This document shows positions 34,397 to 43,760 of a stretch of DNA of 64,000 nt, piece by piece. The translations under genes were made by a program, and so were the position numbers. The stretch lies in contig NZ_CP132335.1 in NCBI RefSeq assembly GCF_030758295.1, positions 2,766,412 through 2,830,411 on the forward strand, in the 5' to 3' direction. Under the pieces are notes generated by a model that was given only the letters and a program-made list of their open reading frames with translations, was not told the DNA's origin and made no database searches. The DNA is from Pararhizobium sp. IMCC21322. Its GTDB lineage: Bacteria > Pseudomonadota > Alphaproteobacteria > Rhizobiales > GCA-2746425. Numbering within the stretch: the first letter of the stretch is position 1; every line of letters begins with the position of its first letter.

Positions 34397-36310
34397 TTAG
34401 GCGTCTTCGCCCATCGCTTCTTCAAACTTCGATGACAGGGACAGCCATTCTTCTTCCGTGCTTGCCAGTAATTTTTCCGCATCAGCTCGAAATTTCGAAA
34501 GCGCAGTCACCCGCTCCGGGTCTGTGGTGTAAAGCTCAGGGTCTGCCAGCGCTTTTTCCGCGCGCGCAATCTCCTGAATCAATTTGGCAATTTGCGCATC
34601 CAACTCCTTGATTTTCTTACGCATTGGCGCCAGCGTCTCGCGCTTTTGTGCCGCTTCCCGGCGTCGCTCCTGCGCGGAAACTTCTTTCACCGGTGGCGCT
34701 GCAACGACTTCTTCTTTCAAATGCTCGCTGGGCGCATTTGCACGTTTGCCGCTTAAAATCAGGCGGCGATATTCGTCCATATTGCCTTCAAAGGGTGCGA
34801 TTGTGCCATCGCCAACAAGCCATAGCCGGTCAACACTGGCGTCCAGCAGCGATCTGTCATGGCTGACAATGACCACAGCCCCAGGATACTCGTTCAGCGC
34901 ATGTACAAGTGCCTGACGGCTGTCGATATCCAGATGGTTGGTCGGCTCATCCAAAATCAGCAAATGGGGGCCATGGAATGTCGCCAGCCCAAGCATAAGC
35001 CTTGCTTTTTCTCCGCCTGAAAGCTTCGCAACCGTGGTGTCCATTTTGTCAGCGCCAAGGCCCATCTGGGCCACGCGGGCGCGAACTTTGGATTCGTGGG
35101 CTTGCGGCATCAAGGGACGCACATGCTCAAACGCAGTCTGTTCCGGCTTCAACTCATCCAATTGGTGTTGCGCGAAATAGGCGACCTTCAGCTTGGAAGG
35201 CTTGGTGATTTTGCCGGTCTCAGCGCCAAGGCGTTCGGCCAACAATTTGGCAAAAGTGGATTTGCCATTGCCGTTTTGCCCCAACAGGCCAATGCGATCA
35301 TCCTCATCAATCCGTAGATTGATGTTCTTCAACACTGGTGATCCAGGCGTATAGCCAACCGATACGGCTTCAAAATGCATGATTGGAGGTGCAAGCACCT
35401 TTTCCGGTGGTGGAAACCGGATCGGCAGGCTTGTCTCATCGATCAGCGTGGTCGCAGTCCCCATTTTCTCAAGTGCTTTTATCCGAGACTGGGCCTGTTT
35501 TGCCTTTGACGCCTTGTAGCGGAAGCGCTCCACAAAGGCTTCCATGTGCTTGCGGGCGGCGTCATGCTTGACCTTGCCTTTTTCAAGCAGCACCTGTTTC
35601 TCACGGCGCGTCTTTTCAAAAGTGTCATAGCCACCGCGATAAGCGGTAATGTTGCGGTGCTCCAGATGGGCAATCATTTCGACCGATTCATTCAGCAATT
35701 CCCGATCATGGCTGATAATGATGATCGTATGTGGGTATTTCTTCAGATAGGCCTGAAGCCACAAAGTGCCTTCCAGATCGAGATAGTTGGTCGGCTCATC
35801 AAGCAGCAGCAGGTCGGGCTCTGAAAACAGCACGGCAGCAAGTGCCACACGCATACGCCAACCGCCGGAAAAATCCGAGCAGGGCCTTTGTTGTGCTTCG
35901 GCATCAAAACCAAGACCGGACAGAATGGTGCCAGCTCTGGATTCTGCGGAATAGGCATCAATATCGCCAAGACGGGTATAAATCTCGGAAATGCGATCCG
36001 GATCTATTGCTGTCTCTGCTTCTTCCAGCAAGGCTGTGCGTTCCTTGTCGGCGCGCAGCACGAATTCCAGCAGGCTGTCCGGCCCGCCAGGTGCTTCCTG
36101 TGCCACCTGTCCAACGCGAGCATTACGCACCAGACTGATGGTGCCGCTTTCCGGCGCAAGGTCTCGGGTGATGAGCTTGAACAGAGTGGTTTTGCCGGTA
36201 CCGTTCTTGCCGACAAGACCGATCTTGGTGCCGGACGGAACAGACAGGGACGCATTCTCCAAAAGAAGACGGCCAGCCATGCGATAGGTGAGGGAGTTAA
36301 TGGTCAACAT
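34397..36310 (-). CDS. ABC-F family ATPase (ribosome-associated type)
   Basis: The ATG at 36310 gives MLTINSLTYRMAGRLLLENA, the normal ABC-F opening; a longer frame to 36382 lacks support. The 637-residue protein has two ABC domains and no membrane segments: Walker A sites GKNGTGKTT and GQNGNGKST, signatures FSGGWRMRVALAA and LSGGEKARLMLGL, Walker B with LLLLDEPTNYLD and LLILDEPTNHLD. The linker holds KKYPHTIIIISHD and a basic helix. A C-terminal coiled coil (KKIKELDAQIAKLIQEIARA) follows. ABC-F proteins act on the ribosome E site; the exact subgroup (Uup- or YheS-like) is not settled here. Confidence 0.92.
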   Translation of the reverse strand: MLTINSLTYRMAGRLLLENASLSVPSGTKIGLVGKNGTGKTTLFKLITRDLAPESGTISLVRNARVGQVAQEAPGGPDSLLEFVLRADKERTALLEEAETAIDPDRISEIYTRLGDIDAYSAESRAGTILSGLGFDAEAQQRPCSDFSGGWRMRVALAAVLFSEPDLLLLDEPTNYLDLEGTLWLQAYLKKYPHTIIIISHDRELLNESVEMIAHLEHRNITAYRGGYDTFEKTRREKQVLLEKGKVKHDAARKHMEAFVERFRYKASKAKQAQSRIKALEKMGTATTLIDETSLPIRFPPPEKVLAPPIMHFEAVSVGYTPGSPVLKNINLRIDEDDRIGLLGQNGNGKSTFAKLLAERLGAETGKITKPSKLKVAYFAQHQLDELKPEQTAFEHVRPLMPQAHESKVRARVAQMGLGADKMDTTVAKLSGGEKARLMLGLATFHGPHLLILDEPTNHLDIDSRQALVHALNEYPGAVVIVSHDRSLLDASVDRLWLVGDGTIAPFEGNMDEYRRLILSGKRANAPSEHLKEEVVAAPPVKEVSAQERRREAAQKRETLAPMRKKIKELDAQIAKLIQEIARAEKALADPELYTTDPERVTALSKFRADAEKLLASTEEEWLSLSSKFEEAMGEDA

Positions 36311-36519
36311 AGTGGCGAGCTTGTGCAGTGCAACCAACGGAAAATCAAGGGTCTGAATGCCGTTAGACGGCGAAACAGCCATTGTTTATGCATTTATCCC
36401 CTCTGCGTGTCAGAGGCGCAACATGTCGAAGCACTTCATTGGCACTGAGCCTAAGGGATAGTTGATCAGACGCTAAGAGACTGGCATCAACACATAATTG
36501 AACGCGTGGGAGACAATTG

Positions 36520-37173
36520 GTGAGCATTAAACTCTATGATTTATGCGGCAAAGACAAAGACCGCAGGTTCAGCCCTTATTGCTGGCGAATAAAAAAAGCG
36601 CTGGAACATAAGGGGCTGGCCTATGAAACCATAGCGGTTCCTTTCACCGGTATTGCCCAGATCGAAGGAAATGGCCAAAAAACAGTGCCCATGCTGTGTG
36701 ACGGCGATACCATCGTAACCGATTCATTCGGCATTGCTGAATATCTGGATGCCACCTATCCGGACCGGCCTGCATTGTTCGGGTGCGAAAGCACGGTGGC
36801 CCTTAGCCGGTTTGTAGAGGCCTGGACCTATTCCGCGCTGCACCCGGGCATAATTCGCATGGTCGCAAAGGATATCCACGATATTCTCGATGATAAGGAC
36901 AAAGCCTATTTTCGTGCCTCTCGCGAAAACAGCCTGAAGACAACTCTTGAAGAGATGCATGCTGACCGGGACGCCTACCGGGCTGACTTTCAAGGCAAGC
37001 TTCTGGCTCTGGATATGATGTTGCGGCAGCAAAGTTTCATTGGCGGTGATGTACCAAATTATGCAGATTTCATTGTCTATGGTTCCCTGAAGTGGCCAGC
37101 GGAGTGCAGTGACTATGAGGTGTTGCCGCAAAAACCGCGCATTTTGGACTGGTATGCCCGTTTGGACCAATAA
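36520..37173 (+). CDS. Glutathione S-transferase family protein
   Basis: The GTG at 36520 is preferred over a TTG 3 bp earlier because GGGAGA lies at proper spacing. The 217-residue protein has a thioredoxin-like N-terminal half (SIKLYDLCGKDKDRRFSPY, with TVPMLCDGDTIVTDS giving the cis-Pro and Asp-Ser glutathione contacts) and a helical C-terminal half. It resembles the beta-etherase/stringent-starvation type of bacterial GST more than detoxifying classes, but no specific substrate can be named. The Ser/Cys at the active-site turn (FSPYCW) may be catalytic. Confidence 0.83.
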   Translation: MSIKLYDLCGKDKDRRFSPYCWRIKKALEHKGLAYETIAVPFTGIAQIEGNGQKTVPMLCDGDTIVTDSFGIAEYLDATYPDRPALFGCESTVALSRFVEAWTYSALHPGIIRMVAKDIHDILDDKDKAYFRASRENSLKTTLEEMHADRDAYRADFQGKLLALDMMLRQQSFIGGDVPNYADFIVYGSLKWPAECSDYEVLPQKPRILDWYARLDQ

Positions 37174-37309
37174 GACCGTCAAACGCATTGCCAAAGCCTG
37201 CATTTCCGCGAAAGGGCTTGCAGCACGCCTCTGGCAAAGCTAAGAGAGCGCAACTCTGCGCTTCTTGCGCATATCGACCTTCAATCAACACAGCAAACAG
37301 AGTTTTCAC

Positions 37310-37732
37310 ATGGCTATTGAACGCACATTCTCAATCATCAAACCAGATGCAACAAAGCGCAACCTGACTGGTAAAGTCATTGCCAAATTCGAAGATGCCG
37401 GTCTGCGCGTCATCGCTTCCAAACGCATTCACATGAGCAAGGCGCAGGCCGAAGGCTTTTATGCTGTCCATAAAGACCGTCCATTCTTCGGTGAGCTGGT
37501 TGAATTCATGATTTCCGAGCCTGTTGTTGTTCAGGTGCTGGAAGGTGAAAATGCCATTGCCAAGAACCGCGAAGTTATGGGCGCAACCAATCCAGCCGAT
37601 GCTGATGAAGGCACAATCCGCAAGGAATTTGCGCTCTCAATCGGCGAGAATTCAGTACATGGCTCAGATGCGCCGGAAACAGCTGCGGAAGAAATCAAAT
37701 ACTTCTTCAACGATGACGAGATCGTTGGCTGA
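37310..37732 (+). CDS. ndk: Nucleoside diphosphate kinase
   Basis: It balances nucleoside triphosphates through a phospho-histidine intermediate. The ATG at 37310 gives the standard 140 residues beginning [18 protein letters not shown]. The catalytic His is in [12 protein letters not shown], and [18 protein letters not shown] is the nucleotide-binding stretch. A frame to 37265 adds an unlikely extension. It stands alone with a strong terminator behind it. Confidence 0.97.
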   Translation: MAIERTFSIIKPDATKRNLTGKVIAKFEDAGLRVIASKRIHMSKAQAEGFYAVHKDRPFFGELVEFMISEPVVVQVLEGENAIAKNREVMGATNPADADEGTIRKEFALSIGENSVHGSDAPETAAEEIKYFFNDDEIVG

Positions 37733-37757
37733 ATTCAGCACCCGGATAAATAAGAAA

Positions 37758-37791
37758 GGGGCGCAACCGATGAAGGTTGCGCCCCTTTTTT
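37758..37791 (+). terminator. Strong rho-independent terminator of ndk
   Basis: GGGGCGCAACC at 37758-37768 pairs perfectly with GGTTGCGCCCC at 37775-37785 (11 bp, 6-nt loop), followed by six T. The three A before the stem also pair, so it may work in both directions, serving the convergent VOC gene too. Confidence 0.93.
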
Positions 37792-37813
37792 GTTAAGGGG
37801 AAAACTTGTTCAT

Positions 37814-38245
37814 TCAGGCTTGTTCTGCCAGCTTTTGCATCAATTCAACATCCCAATATGTTGCCTCAATTTTGTGGCCATCAAGGTCCCGTACAAAACA
37901 CCCATAATAGGGTTCGCCGTAATGGGGGCGTGGTCCCGGGTCGCCATCCGGTTTGGCACCATTGGCAATAGCTGCGTCCCAAAAGGCGTGGACTTCGTCT
38001 TTGGATCGGGCGCCAAAAGCAAAATGGGTTCCGTTACCGACTGCGGCCGGCGCGCCGTTTTCCGGCAGATGAACCCAGAATTCCGGATATTCCCGGCCAT
38101 AGGCCACGGCACTTTCAAAATCCATAACCTTGCGAACACCCATCGCGCCTAAAACCGCGTCATAAAACGCAATCGCCTTGTCGTAATCGGCAACGCCGAT
38201 GGAGACATGGGATATGATGCTGGGATTCTCTGGTAACTCGGCCAT
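37814..38245 (-). CDS. VOC-superfamily (glyoxalase/bleomycin-resistance-like) protein
   Basis: The ATG at 38245 has a strong AGGAG. The 143-residue protein has the paired beta-alpha-beta-beta-beta modules of the vicinal oxygen chelate fold: SHVSIGVADYDKAIAFYDAVL with one metal His, THFAFGARSKDEVHAFWDAA with a second, and GCFVRDLDGHKIEATYW with the Glu ligand. Family members are lyases, dioxygenases or binding proteins; the substrate here is unknown. It is divergent from a WYL-type regulator with a palindrome between, so it is probably that regulator's target. Confidence 0.88.
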   Translation of the reverse strand: MAELPENPSIISHVSIGVADYDKAIAFYDAVLGAMGVRKVMDFESAVAYGREYPEFWVHLPENGAPAAVGNGTHFAFGARSKDEVHAFWDAAIANGAKPDGDPGPRPHYGEPYYGCFVRDLDGHKIEATYWDVELMQKLAEQA

Positions 38246-38294
38246 TGTGTTCTCCTAAGGATCTATTTTCAGATCGTTTGATCAAACCGTCTTA

Positions 38295-38323
38295 CTGACA
38301 TGCTGCTGACAACATGCTGTCAG
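38295..38323. promoter_or_regulatory. Probable operator of the VOC/WYL regulator pair
   Basis: CTGACA at 38306-38311 and TGTCAG at 38318-38323 are a perfect inverted repeat with 6 bp between. A further CTGACA lies at 38295-38300, 11 bp from the next copy, one helical turn. The site is between the divergent starts at 38245 and 38346. Confidence 0.6.
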
Positions 38324-38345
38324 GATAGTGTGTTATAGCGCTTCC

Positions 38346-39068
38346 ATGAGACGAGCTGACCGACTGTTGCAAATCATCCAGATACTCCGCCGAGCGCGCA
38401 GGCCCTATCCGGCCAGCGCGATTGCAGAGGAGTTGGAGGTGTCCTTGCGAACCATCTATCGCGACATTGCGGACCTGATGGGAAATCGTGTGCCCATCCG
38501 CGGCGAAGCGGGGGTCGGATATGTATTGGAGGACGGGTATGACGTTCCCCCGCTTATGTTCACCGCAGCGGAGTTGGAAGCCATTATGCTTGGCATGCGC
38601 ATGGTGCAGGAGCGCGGCGACGATGAATTGAAGCTGGGCGCCCGTGATGCCATTGCGAAAATCGCTGCCGTGATACCGGAAAACCTGAAGCAGACTTTTA
38701 TTGACGCGCCACTTTATGCGGCGGATTTCGGTCTGAAGAGTGAGGACAAGGTTGATGTGGCTCAAATTCGCTATGCCATGCGTGAACAGCGTAAGTTGAA
38801 ACTCAGTTACAGCGATGAAAGCGGCGCCGCCAGTGAACGCATCATCTGGCCGATTTCAATTGGTTATTTTCGGTCCGCACGGGTGGTTGTGGCGTGGTGC
38901 GAATTACGCGTCGATTTCCGTCATTTCCGCACAGATAGAATCCACAATATGGATGTGCTCGATGAACGTTACCGCCCAAGACGTGCGACGCTTTATGCTG
39001 ATTGGTGGAAAATACACATGAAGCCTTACGTCGATCATCCGGCGGCTCACAAATCCAGGCACCCGTGA
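38346..39068 (+). CDS. YafY-type HTH/WYL-domain transcriptional regulator
   Basis: The ATG at 38346 gives MRRADRLLQIIQILRRARRP, the standard opening of this group. The N-terminal DeoR-like HTH includes ASAIAEELEVSLRTIYRDIADL; the middle and C-terminal part is a WYL domain (ERIIWPISIGYFRSARVVVAW, with the WYL triad replaced by WCE, then DFRHFRTDRI). At 240 residues it is typical. WYL domains sense ligands, often nucleic acids or nucleotides. The gene ends 22 bp inside the convergent purN gene. Confidence 0.9.
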   Translation: MRRADRLLQIIQILRRARRPYPASAIAEELEVSLRTIYRDIADLMGNRVPIRGEAGVGYVLEDGYDVPPLMFTAAELEAIMLGMRMVQERGDDELKLGARDAIAKIAAVIPENLKQTFIDAPLYAADFGLKSEDKVDVAQIRYAMREQRKLKLSYSDESGAASERIIWPISIGYFRSARVVVAWCELRVDFRHFRTDRIHNMDVLDERYRPRRATLYADWWKIHMKPYVDHPAAHKSRHP

Positions 39069-39691
39069 AGCGAAGTATCGAGCTGTTCTGACACCGTCGC
39101 CCGTTCCCCATTATCCCAGGAAACCTGGCCTTTGCAGACTGCAGACAAGGCTGGCCAGTATGTCTGATGCTCAGCCCTCAAAATGCGGCCGCTGATTGTG
39201 TCTTCCGTGTCATCTTTCAGGACAGGAACCACCGTCTGGGCGATAATCGGGCCCGCATCCATGATTTCACTGACAAAATGCACAGTGCAACCGGACAGCC
39301 GAACTCCGGCATCCAAGGCCCTTTGCTGAGGCGTCAGCCCTGCAAAGCTGGGCAGCAGGGAAGGATGGATGTTCAAAAGCCGTCCGCGCCAGGACTGCAC
39401 GAACTCAGCAGATAAGAGTCTCATAAACCCTGCAAGACATACATACTCAGCCCCGCACGCAATCAATTCGGCATGAAGCTTTTCTTCAAATGATGCCTTG
39501 TTGGGGAACTGTTTGTGATCGACGGCAAGGCTTTCAAACCCATTCGTGTTGGCCCAGTTCAGGCCTTCCGCTTCAGGGCGGTTGGATATAACGCGGCAGA
39601 CATGATAGGCGGCATCCGGCGCGCGTGATGCGCGGCACAGGGCCTCCATATTGCTGCCGCGCGCGGAAATCAGGATGGCAACCTGTTTCAT
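39047..39691 (-). CDS. purN: Phosphoribosylglycinamide formyltransferase
   Basis: It formylates GAR with 10-formyltetrahydrofolate in purine synthesis. The 214-residue protein opens [15 protein letters not shown] and has [16 protein letters not shown] and the catalytic block [12 protein letters not shown], with His and Asp partners in the folate site ([15 protein letters not shown]). Its start overlaps the purM stop by 4 bp. The 3' end overlaps the convergent WYL regulator gene by 22 bp. Confidence 0.96.
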   Translation of the reverse strand: MKQVAILISARGSNMEALCRASRAPDAAYHVCRVISNRPEAEGLNWANTNGFESLAVDHKQFPNKASFEEKLHAELIACGAEYVCLAGFMRLLSAEFVQSWRGRLLNIHPSLLPSFAGLTPQQRALDAGVRLSGCTVHFVSEIMDAGPIIAQTVVPVLKDDTEDTISGRILRAEHQTYWPALSAVCKGQVSWDNGERATVSEQLDTSLHGCLDL

Positions 39692-40779
39692 GACCCGTAG
39701 CCTGACAGGTGATTGTGGTAGAGCACCTGTGCGTCCTCGGTCTTTCGCTCCTGAAGCAATCCCATTTCCACAGGTGCTTCTCCCTCTGCCTGCAGGGCGG
39801 CCATCACAGCGTCTTTGTCATCCGGTGAAACAATGATCACCATACCGATCCCGCAGTTGAAGGTGCGCAGCATTTCCAGTTCCGCGATGCCGCCGGTTTG
39901 CGAAAGCCATTTGAAGACTGGCGCGTGTGGAATTTGGCCAAGATCAATATTTACCGACAGATCCTCAGGCAAGACGCGCGGAATATTCTCTGTGAACCCG
40001 CCGCCGGTGATGTGGGCCAGAGCTTTTAAACCATTGGTGTTGCGCAAGGCTGCCAAAATCGGTTTCACATAAATCCGGGTCGGCTCCATCAGAATTTCAC
40101 CCAGAGACTGTTCGGGCGCAAAGGCAGCTGGTTCGGTCAGCGCAGCACCGCTTAACGCAAGAACTTTGCGCACGAGAGAAAACCCGTTGGAGTGGATTCC
40201 GGAAGAGGGCAGGCCAATCAGCACATCGCCTGCTTTCACGTCCTGGCGTGGTAAGGTTTGGCCCCGTTCGACGGCACCAACACAGAAACCCGCCAGATCA
40301 TAATCGCCTTCGCGGTAAAGTCCGGGCATTTCGGCGGTTTCACCACCGATCAGCGCCGCGCCGGCCATTTTACAGCCTTCTGCAATGCCGGAAACGACAT
40401 GTGCAGCGACTGTCCGGTCAAGTTTGCCGCAGGCGTAATAATCCAGAAAGAACAAAGGCTCTGCGCCCTGTACAATCAAATCATTCACGCACATTGCAAC
40501 CAGATCAATTCCGATTGTCTCGTGCCGACCGGATTCAACGGCCAACGCCAGTTTGGTGCCAACTCCATCATTCGCCGCCACCAGAATTGGATCCTGAAAT
40601 CCTGCGGCCTTCAGGTCGAAGAGGCCACCAAAACCACCCAGCTCAGAATCGGCACCCGGCCGACTGGTCGCTTTGACCATTGGCTTTATGTCGTCGATCA
40701 GAGCATTGCCCGCGTCAATGTCGACACCGGCATCACGGTAGGACAGGCCATTGGATTTGGAGTTTTCGGAGTCACCCAT
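39688..40779 (-). CDS. purM: Phosphoribosylformylglycinamidine cyclo-ligase (AIR synthetase)
   Basis: It closes the imidazole ring of AIR with ATP. The ATG at 40779 is chosen ([20 protein letters not shown]); a frame to 40887 adds 36 unlikely residues. Family blocks in the 363-residue protein are [58 protein letters not shown] and THGGGF-like [15 protein letters not shown]. It is translationally coupled to purN, which acts two steps earlier in the pathway. Confidence 0.96.
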   Translation of the reverse strand: MGDSENSKSNGLSYRDAGVDIDAGNALIDDIKPMVKATSRPGADSELGGFGGLFDLKAAGFQDPILVAANDGVGTKLALAVESGRHETIGIDLVAMCVNDLIVQGAEPLFFLDYYACGKLDRTVAAHVVSGIAEGCKMAGAALIGGETAEMPGLYREGDYDLAGFCVGAVERGQTLPRQDVKAGDVLIGLPSSGIHSNGFSLVRKVLALSGAALTEPAAFAPEQSLGEILMEPTRIYVKPILAALRNTNGLKALAHITGGGFTENIPRVLPEDLSVNIDLGQIPHAPVFKWLSQTGGIAELEMLRTFNCGIGMVIIVSPDDKDAVMAALQAEGEAPVEMGLLQERKTEDAQVLYHNHLSGYGS

Positions 40780-41218
40780 TATGCGTATCCCGGCAATTGT
40801 GGAGCTTATCAGTTGTATGTAGCCGGTTTGCCCGCTGAAACCCACTAATTCAAGCCCAAAACTGCCATAATGGCCAAGTCTTTCCACGGGTCACAGAAAA
40901 AACAAGACGCCTATGATTGAAACTTCAAAGAACGGCATCTATCTCGATTGAGTGATTGAGAAAGGCCGGACTTTGACGATTGCCGAGCTTTGGCTGCCAG
41001 CGTCTCATTCATTCGCGATCTTGGCAGTGGCACCGGGGAATTGGCTGATATGGAGATACTTTCTCCACCCGGAAAAAATGGGTTCGCAGTGGATGAAGGA
41101 TGCAAATTTAGGTTGAAGTTTACTTCATTGCGAGTACCAATTGTTTTCTTGTAGCAGTAGACATGTGGCGCGTTTCAAAATCCTGAAATTATTTTAGAAC
41201 CCAGACCAGATAATTGTC
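40780..41218. other. Divergent control region between purM and the phosphatidyltransferase gene
   Basis: About 440 bp with no supported gene. A 64-codon minus-strand frame at 40911-41105 has a Ser/Arg-rich product and no ribosome binding site. Promoters for purMN (left) and the 41219 gene (right) should lie here. No PurR-type palindrome or riboswitch-like structure was found by eye. Confidence 0.4.
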
Positions 41219-41764
41219 ATGACAATTCCAAACATGATTTCGGTATTCCGGCTGTTCGCGGCACCTTTGGTCGTGTGGCTAATCAGCACTCAGCAGCTTT
41301 CACTGGCTTTCTGGTTGTTCCTGCTTGCTGGTGTCTCCGATGGCATTGACGGTTTTATTGCCAAGCGGTTCAACCAGGCTTCCGAACTGGGAGCGCATCT
41401 GGATCCCATTGCAGATAAGGTCATGCTGGTTGCGGTGTTCCTGGCCCTTGGCATCCAGGGGATGCTTCCGCTGTGGCTGGTGATTCTTGTAATCAGTCGT
41501 GATTTGTTGATTTTAGGCGCCGTGATCCTGTCCTGGGTGTTGCATCAACCGATTCCAATGAAACCGCTACTGGTGAGTAAAGCGAACACTCTGGCCCAAA
41601 TCGTTCTGGTTTGTCTCGTCATGGCAGCCATGGCGTTCGATCTCCAATTGGACATCTTCATCAATATATCGGTGTTTTTGGTGGCTGTGCTGACCCTCTT
41701 GTCAACTTTGGCCTATCTGCTCGACTGGTTTCGTCATATGGCTGGGATTGAACATAAACCGTGA
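41219..41764 (+). CDS. CDP-alcohol phosphatidyltransferase (PgsA/cardiolipin synthase-like)
   Basis: The 181-residue membrane enzyme has the full CDP-alcohol motif: DGIDGFIAKRF, then GAHLDPIADK after an 8-residue spacer. It opens TIPNMISVFRLFAAPLVVWL and has about five membrane helices. The LDPIADK ending is typical of the PgsA group, which makes phosphatidylglycerol phosphate, but small CLS-type relatives look similar. In rhizobia a gene like this often precedes the AI-2E exporter and hdaA, as I recall, so this is probably not the main pgsA. Confidence 0.88.
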   Translation: MTIPNMISVFRLFAAPLVVWLISTQQLSLAFWLFLLAGVSDGIDGFIAKRFNQASELGAHLDPIADKVMLVAVFLALGIQGMLPLWLVILVISRDLLILGAVILSWVLHQPIPMKPLLVSKANTLAQIVLVCLVMAAMAFDLQLDIFINISVFLVAVLTLLSTLAYLLDWFRHMAGIEHKP

Positions 41765-41882
41765 TGCTGGCCATCGAATTTAACGTGCTGTTTCCCGATT
41801 TTGAGACCCAGCCACATATGCTATGACTCATGTGACTGTTGTGTCATGATTTTAGAAAACCACGAATTCAGGAAATGTCGCT

Positions 41883-42947
41883 TTGAAACTTCGAACTCAC
41901 GTTTATTTCTGGCTCACCGCTTTGGCGGTTCTCATCGTATTTCTGTATTTGTTTCGCGGTATCCTGTTACCCTTCGTCGCGGGTATGGGCCTTGCCTTTT
42001 GTCTTGACCCGCTGGCTGACTGGTTTGAACGTCGCGGTTTCAGCCGGATGATGGCAACCATCATCATACTTGTCCTGTTTCTCATCGTGTTTGTGCTTTC
42101 GCTGGTGATAATCATTCCTTTGCTTGGCGCGCAAACAGCAAGCTTTATCGAGCGGTTGCCCGGGCTTATATCGCAACTGCAGATGAGACTTTCGGAATTC
42201 AACGCAGGCTGGCTTGAACGCTTTGTTGGCGAGGATAGAACGTCTGTTCAGCAATCATTCTCCGAACTGCTGACAGAAGGTGCCGGATGGCTCACCGGCT
42301 TGCTGCGCTCTGTTTGGAGTGGCGGGCAGGCAGTTCTGGATATTGCAAGCCTGTTTGTCGTGACACCCGTCGTCGCGTTTTATCTGCTGTATGATTGGGA
42401 TCGCATGGTTGCCAAAGTGAATTCGTGGCTGCCCCGTGACCATGCGGACATCATTCGTAGCCTGGCAAGGGACATTAACGCAGCTCTGGCTGGGTTCGTG
42501 CGCGGGCAGGGGCTTGTCTGTGTGTTGCTCGGTGCCTTCTATGCAATTGGGCTGAGTCTTGCCGGGCTGAACTTCGGGTTGTTGATTGGCTTGCTGGCAG
42601 GCGTGTTGAGCTTCATTCCCTATGTCGGCTCGATCACAGGCTTCCTGTTGGCCATTGGTGTGGCGCTTGTGCAGTTCTGGCCTGATTACATTAATATTGC
42701 GCTGATTGCTGTAATTTTCGGGGCAGGGCAGTTCCTGGAAGGCAACATCCTGCAGCCAAGGCTGGTGGGGCGTTCGGTGGGCCTGCATCCTGTCTGGCTG
42801 ATGTTTGCTTTGTTTGCATTCGGATCATTGTTTGGCTTCGTCGGACTACTGGTCGCAGTGCCGCTGGCTGCCGCGGTTGGTGTTCTGGTAAGGTTTGCAC
42901 TCAAGCAGTATCTCCAAAGCAATTTCTACAAAGGGCAGGACGCATAG
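41883..42947 (+). CDS. AI-2E family membrane transporter
   Basis: The 354-residue protein has about eight hydrophobic segments in the PerM/YdiK pattern: two at the start (VYFWLTALAVLIVFLYLF and PFVAGMGLAFCLDPL), a central periplasmic or amphipathic helix stretch, then GLLAGVLSFIPYVGSITGF and GNILQPRLVGRSVGLHPVW, both family hallmarks. One E. coli relative was named for autoinducer-2 export; others move sodium, so the substrate is open. A TTG and the ATG-less start near 41883 (TTGAAACTTCG) was taken with GGAAATGTCG upstream. Its stop overlaps the hdaA start region. Confidence 0.88.
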   Translation: MKLRTHVYFWLTALAVLIVFLYLFRGILLPFVAGMGLAFCLDPLADWFERRGFSRMMATIIILVLFLIVFVLSLVIIIPLLGAQTASFIERLPGLISQLQMRLSEFNAGWLERFVGEDRTSVQQSFSELLTEGAGWLTGLLRSVWSGGQAVLDIASLFVVTPVVAFYLLYDWDRMVAKVNSWLPRDHADIIRSLARDINAALAGFVRGQGLVCVLLGAFYAIGLSLAGLNFGLLIGLLAGVLSFIPYVGSITGFLLAIGVALVQFWPDYINIALIAVIFGAGQFLEGNILQPRLVGRSVGLHPVWLMFALFAFGSLFGFVGLLVAVPLAAAVGVLVRFALKQYLQSNFYKGQDA

Positions 42948-42949
42948 TG

Positions 42950-43612
42950 ATGTCTCACACGGCAGGCCAAATGTCGTTTGATCTGCCAATCGCTTCAGCA
43001 ATGACGCGTGAGGATTTTATATTGGATGACGCCAATCAAAAGGCTTTTGACATGATTGTCTCTTGGCCAGATTGGCCATCAGACGTGATTGTTCTGGCTG
43101 GACCTGTCGGATCGGGAAAGTCGCATCTGGCTGCAATTCACGGCCAACAATCCGGCGCAACGCATCTGAATAATAACGATTTGCCAAAACCGGAAGATTT
43201 GCCCGTCCTTGGCAGCACACCTGTTATTGTCGAGGACGCTTATGCAGTGCAACTGGATGAAACGAGGATGTTTCATCTTCTCAACCATATTCGTGAGCGT
43301 GCTTCAACATTGTTGATAACCAGCCGGTCATGGCCGGATTCGTGGCCGCTTACGCTGCCAGATTTGCGTTCCCGGTTACGGGCGGCTCATCCGCTGGAAC
43401 TGAATGAGCCGGGCGATCAACTGTTGCGCCAGGTCATGGTCAAATTGTTTGCGGATCGCCAATTGACGATCGAACCCCGTGTTCTGGAATACATTCTGGT
43501 CCGAATGGAGCGCTCACTTTCGGCCGTCGGTCGCCTTGTGAATGATCTCGATCGACTGTCGCTGGAACAGGGCCGCCCGATCACTCGTCAATTGGCTGCT
43601 GCTGTGTTGTGA
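42950..43612 (+). CDS. hdaA: DnaA regulatory inactivator Hda/HdaA
   Basis: It promotes hydrolysis of DnaA-ATP together with the beta clamp, stopping re-initiation of replication. The 220-residue protein has an N-terminal clamp-binding motif (QMSFDLP, residues about 7-13), a Walker A in LAGPVGSGKSHLAAI, Walker B-like VIVEDAY, and a DnaA-type lid domain (LRAAHPLELNEPGDQLL, LVNDLDRLSLEQGRP). It lacks DnaA's DNA-binding domain. The ATG at 42950 directly follows the upstream stop; a GTG at 42947 overlaps it. Confidence 0.92.
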   Translation: MSHTAGQMSFDLPIASAMTREDFILDDANQKAFDMIVSWPDWPSDVIVLAGPVGSGKSHLAAIHGQQSGATHLNNNDLPKPEDLPVLGSTPVIVEDAYAVQLDETRMFHLLNHIRERASTLLITSRSWPDSWPLTLPDLRSRLRAAHPLELNEPGDQLLRQVMVKLFADRQLTIEPRVLEYILVRMERSLSAVGRLVNDLDRLSLEQGRPITRQLAAAVL

Positions 43613-43760
43613 CGCGCCATCTGGCGAAAGAATGGGTTTGCTAACCCTGTTACCCACATTATTCCCATTTGAACCATCTTTGTCATATTATTGAACTATG
43701 TTCAGCCTATACACCGGGTTTGGCTACGATTGGCTTCAGCAAAGATTGGTAAAAGCTTCG

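Noticed and set aside
40248-40848. Long plus-strand frames opposite purM
   Set aside because: They are shadows of the conserved purM frame with no domain or ribosome binding site.
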